Assembly (NCBI GenBank): GCA_028876385.1
Contig: JAGWSF010000001.1
Coordinates: 28,602 to 92,601, forward strand
Origin: Acidobacteriota bacterium
GTDB lineage: Bacteria; Actinomycetota; Acidimicrobiia; Acidimicrobiales; Palsa-688
Reading direction: 5' to 3'
Length of the DNA stretch: 64,000 bases
The notes below the pieces were generated by a model. That model worked only from the letters and a program-made list of their open reading frames with translations. It was not told where the DNA came from and made no database searches. Shown one piece after another: positions 62,724-64,000 of the stretch (positions within the stretch are counted from its first letter, which is position 1; every line of letters begins with the position of its first letter). The position numbers were made by a program, and so were the translations under genes.

Positions 62724-63290
62724 ATGAACGATCTGATCGTCGACTCGCTGCGCCGCCGGATGAGGGCCATGCACTCCCTGTGGGAGGAGGCGGTGGCCAC
62801 CATGGACGTGGAGCAGGTCAATCACGTCGAGCGCGAACCAGTTCTGCCCATCGCGTTCTCGTTGTTCCACTACGTGCGGATCGAGGACGACACCTCCAGC
62901 GTTCTCGGGGCCGGTCCAGTCGTCTACGACGAGCAATGGGAGCGACGGATGGGCCTCACCATCGCCGACCACGGCAAGGAGCGCACCGTCGACGAGATGG
63001 TCGGCCAGCGCATCGGGGACTACCAGGCCTATCAGGACTACATGAACGCGGTGTTCGCCAAGACCGAGCGGTGGCTGGCCGATCTCGACCCGGCGTCTCT
63101 GACCGAGGTCATCGTGGCCCGACCGTTCCCCGCCCAGATCGCCTCCACCTTCAGCGCCCGGGTGGCGGGCGAGGTGGGCATCACCCGCCTCGACGGCATC
63201 GAGTGCTGGATGTACCAGCACGGGTTGCGCCATATGGGCGAGATCGAGCACGCCCGCGCTCTGGTCGGCTTGCAGGGTATGACCTCCTGA
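62724..63290 (+). CDS. DinB/YfiT-superfamily protein
   Basis: The 188-aa four-helix protein has three spaced His likely to bind metal: SLFHYVRIEDD, YQHGLRHMGEIEHA (HxxxH...H at the C-terminus). It resembles actinobacterial DinB-2 proteins, some of which are mycothiol- or bacillithiol-dependent transferases. ATG 62724. The substrate is unknown. Confidence 0.75.
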   Translation: MNDLIVDSLRRRMRAMHSLWEEAVATMDVEQVNHVEREPVLPIAFSLFHYVRIEDDTSSVLGAGPVVYDEQWERRMGLTIADHGKERTVDEMVGQRIGDYQAYQDYMNAVFAKTERWLADLDPASLTEVIVARPFPAQIASTFSARVAGEVGITRLDGIECWMYQHGLRHMGEIEHARALVGLQGMTS

Positions 63291-63438
63291 TCGGATCCGC
63301 CCCCGCCGGGGTTCGGCGGGTGCGGTGCACGCCGGCCCCGGGTCCCGTGGTGGCGGGGGTCCTCGGGGCGGCGGGGGTCCTCGGGGTGGAGGCCCGGTAG
63401 CGCAGCGGGCGTTCTGGGGGCACCTATCGTGGGTGGGG

Positions 63439-64000
63439 GTGGAGATACGAGCGGTAGGCCCGAGCGAATACCACCGGGCCGGCCAGATCGTGGTGGCCGC
63501 CTACGAGGCCATTCCGGGAGGCACCACGTCGGAGGGCTACGCCGCGGAGCTGGCCGACGTGGCCGCCCGGGTGGGCGGCGCCGAGGTGCTGGTGGCGGTC
63601 GTCGAAGAGACCCTGCTCGGTTGTGTCACTTTCGTCCCGGGTCCTTCGTCGCCCTGGGCCGAGGGCCTCGAGGACAAAGAAGCAGCCATACGCATGCTGG
63701 GCGTGGATCCCTCGTCGCAGCAGCGCGGCGTCGGGCGGGCGCTCGTCGAGGCGTGCCTCCAGCGGGCCCGTTCCCTCGGCCGGGAGGCGGTGTTTCTGCA
63801 CACCACCCCCTGGATGACCACGGCCCACCGCTTGTACGAGCGCACCGGCTTCATCCGGGTTCCCGAGCGCGACTGGCGCCCGGAGCCGTCGGTCCCGCTG
63901 TTGGCCTACCGCCGGCCGCTGGGCCCCTCGACGGCACCCGGGACCGCCCCCGCCGCCCCCGCCGGCCGGGCCAGCTGCGCCGGCCCCGCCGCCCCCGCCG
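63439..64000 (+). CDS. GNAT-family N-acetyltransferase, 3' end cut by window
   Basis: The frame runs open from GTG 63439 (or GTG 63433) past the window end. It has the acetyl-CoA motif LGVDPSSQQRGVGRALVEACLQRA and AHRLYERTGFIRVPERDW, the standard GNAT motifs A and B, with AYRRPL closing the domain. After that an Ala/Pro-rich tail (GTAPAAPAGRASCAG) continues to the edge. The acceptor is unknown. Confidence 0.85.
   Translation, partial: MEIRAVGPSEYHRAGQIVVAAYEAIPGGTTSEGYAAELADVAARVGGAEVLVAVVEETLLGCVTFVPGPSSPWAEGLEDKEAAIRMLGVDPSSQQRGVGRALVEACLQRARSLGREAVFLHTTPWMTTAHRLYERTGFIRVPERDWRPEPSVPLLAYRRPLGPSTAPGTAPAAPAGRASCAGPAAPA

Noticed and set aside
63424..63828. Minus-strand frame at the window end
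   Set aside because: Antisense of the GNAT gene, which has real motifs on the plus strand.

Overview
The window is about 72% G+C, codon use is strongly GC3-biased, and many starts are GTG. Together with two-component, ECF-sigma, F420/LLM-type and BlaI genes this points to an actinobacterium. The repeat protein at 59560-60438 (GGVFAFGDA-type repeats) and the Ricin/FnIII-decorated pilins are of a kind I associate with Acidimicrobiia, so that is the best guess. No rRNA, tRNA or CRISPR array was seen.

Layout. 2-3434: tail of an acidic protein, a CDF metal exporter, divergent pncA and XdhC-family genes. 3477-8165: a secreted repeat protein and a three-gene type IV pilin-like operon. 8336-9848: RsbW-type kinase and a double-hotdog thioesterase. 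9933-15605: a split cytochrome b operon headed by an unlisted 59-residue membrane ORF, a DedA protein, two FMN split-barrel proteins, a flavoprotein disulfide reductase and NrtS. Four DosR/DevR-like boxes lie between these genes, so the block looks like a hypoxia/redox regulon.

15772-24549: two paralogous ECF sigma/anti-sigma pairs, then a thioredoxin-fold gene with an in-frame TGA at the position of the first Cys of a CxxC motif and a SECIS-like hairpin directly after it (probable selenoprotein). This is followed by a radical SAM gene and a convergent overlapping operon: two transferases of the families named 'rSAM/selenodomain-associated', an MFS transporter and a metallophosphoesterase-radical SAM fusion. 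This is the most likely novel system in the window.

24740-36808: methyltransferase, DedA-COG4705 fusion, ABC exporter, VOC protein, a frameshifted aldo/keto reductase, a diiron ferritin-like protein with a clear upstream palindrome, hemerythrin, a secreted beta-propeller protein, an LLM oxidoreductase and small conserved proteins. 36950-40825 is a damaged, less GC-rich patch: two YCII genes, a frameshifted ECF sigma gene, an Erm-like methyltransferase and a drug transporter with an internal deletion. 41369-46702 holds a five-gene operon (ABC ATPase, permease, histidine kinase, response regulator, propeller protein). 47015-52189 is an envelope region with uppP and a BlaI/M56 pair with its operator. 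52596-53529 holds gene remnants. 53530-64000 carries pgi, a patatin, a ClC channel, MarR, the Acidimicrobiia-type repeat protein, thiC with a TPP riboswitch, a DinB protein and a GNAT gene cut by the window end.

A recurring oddity is short in-frame tandem repeats (9-42 bp) in linkers and termini of otherwise ordinary proteins.
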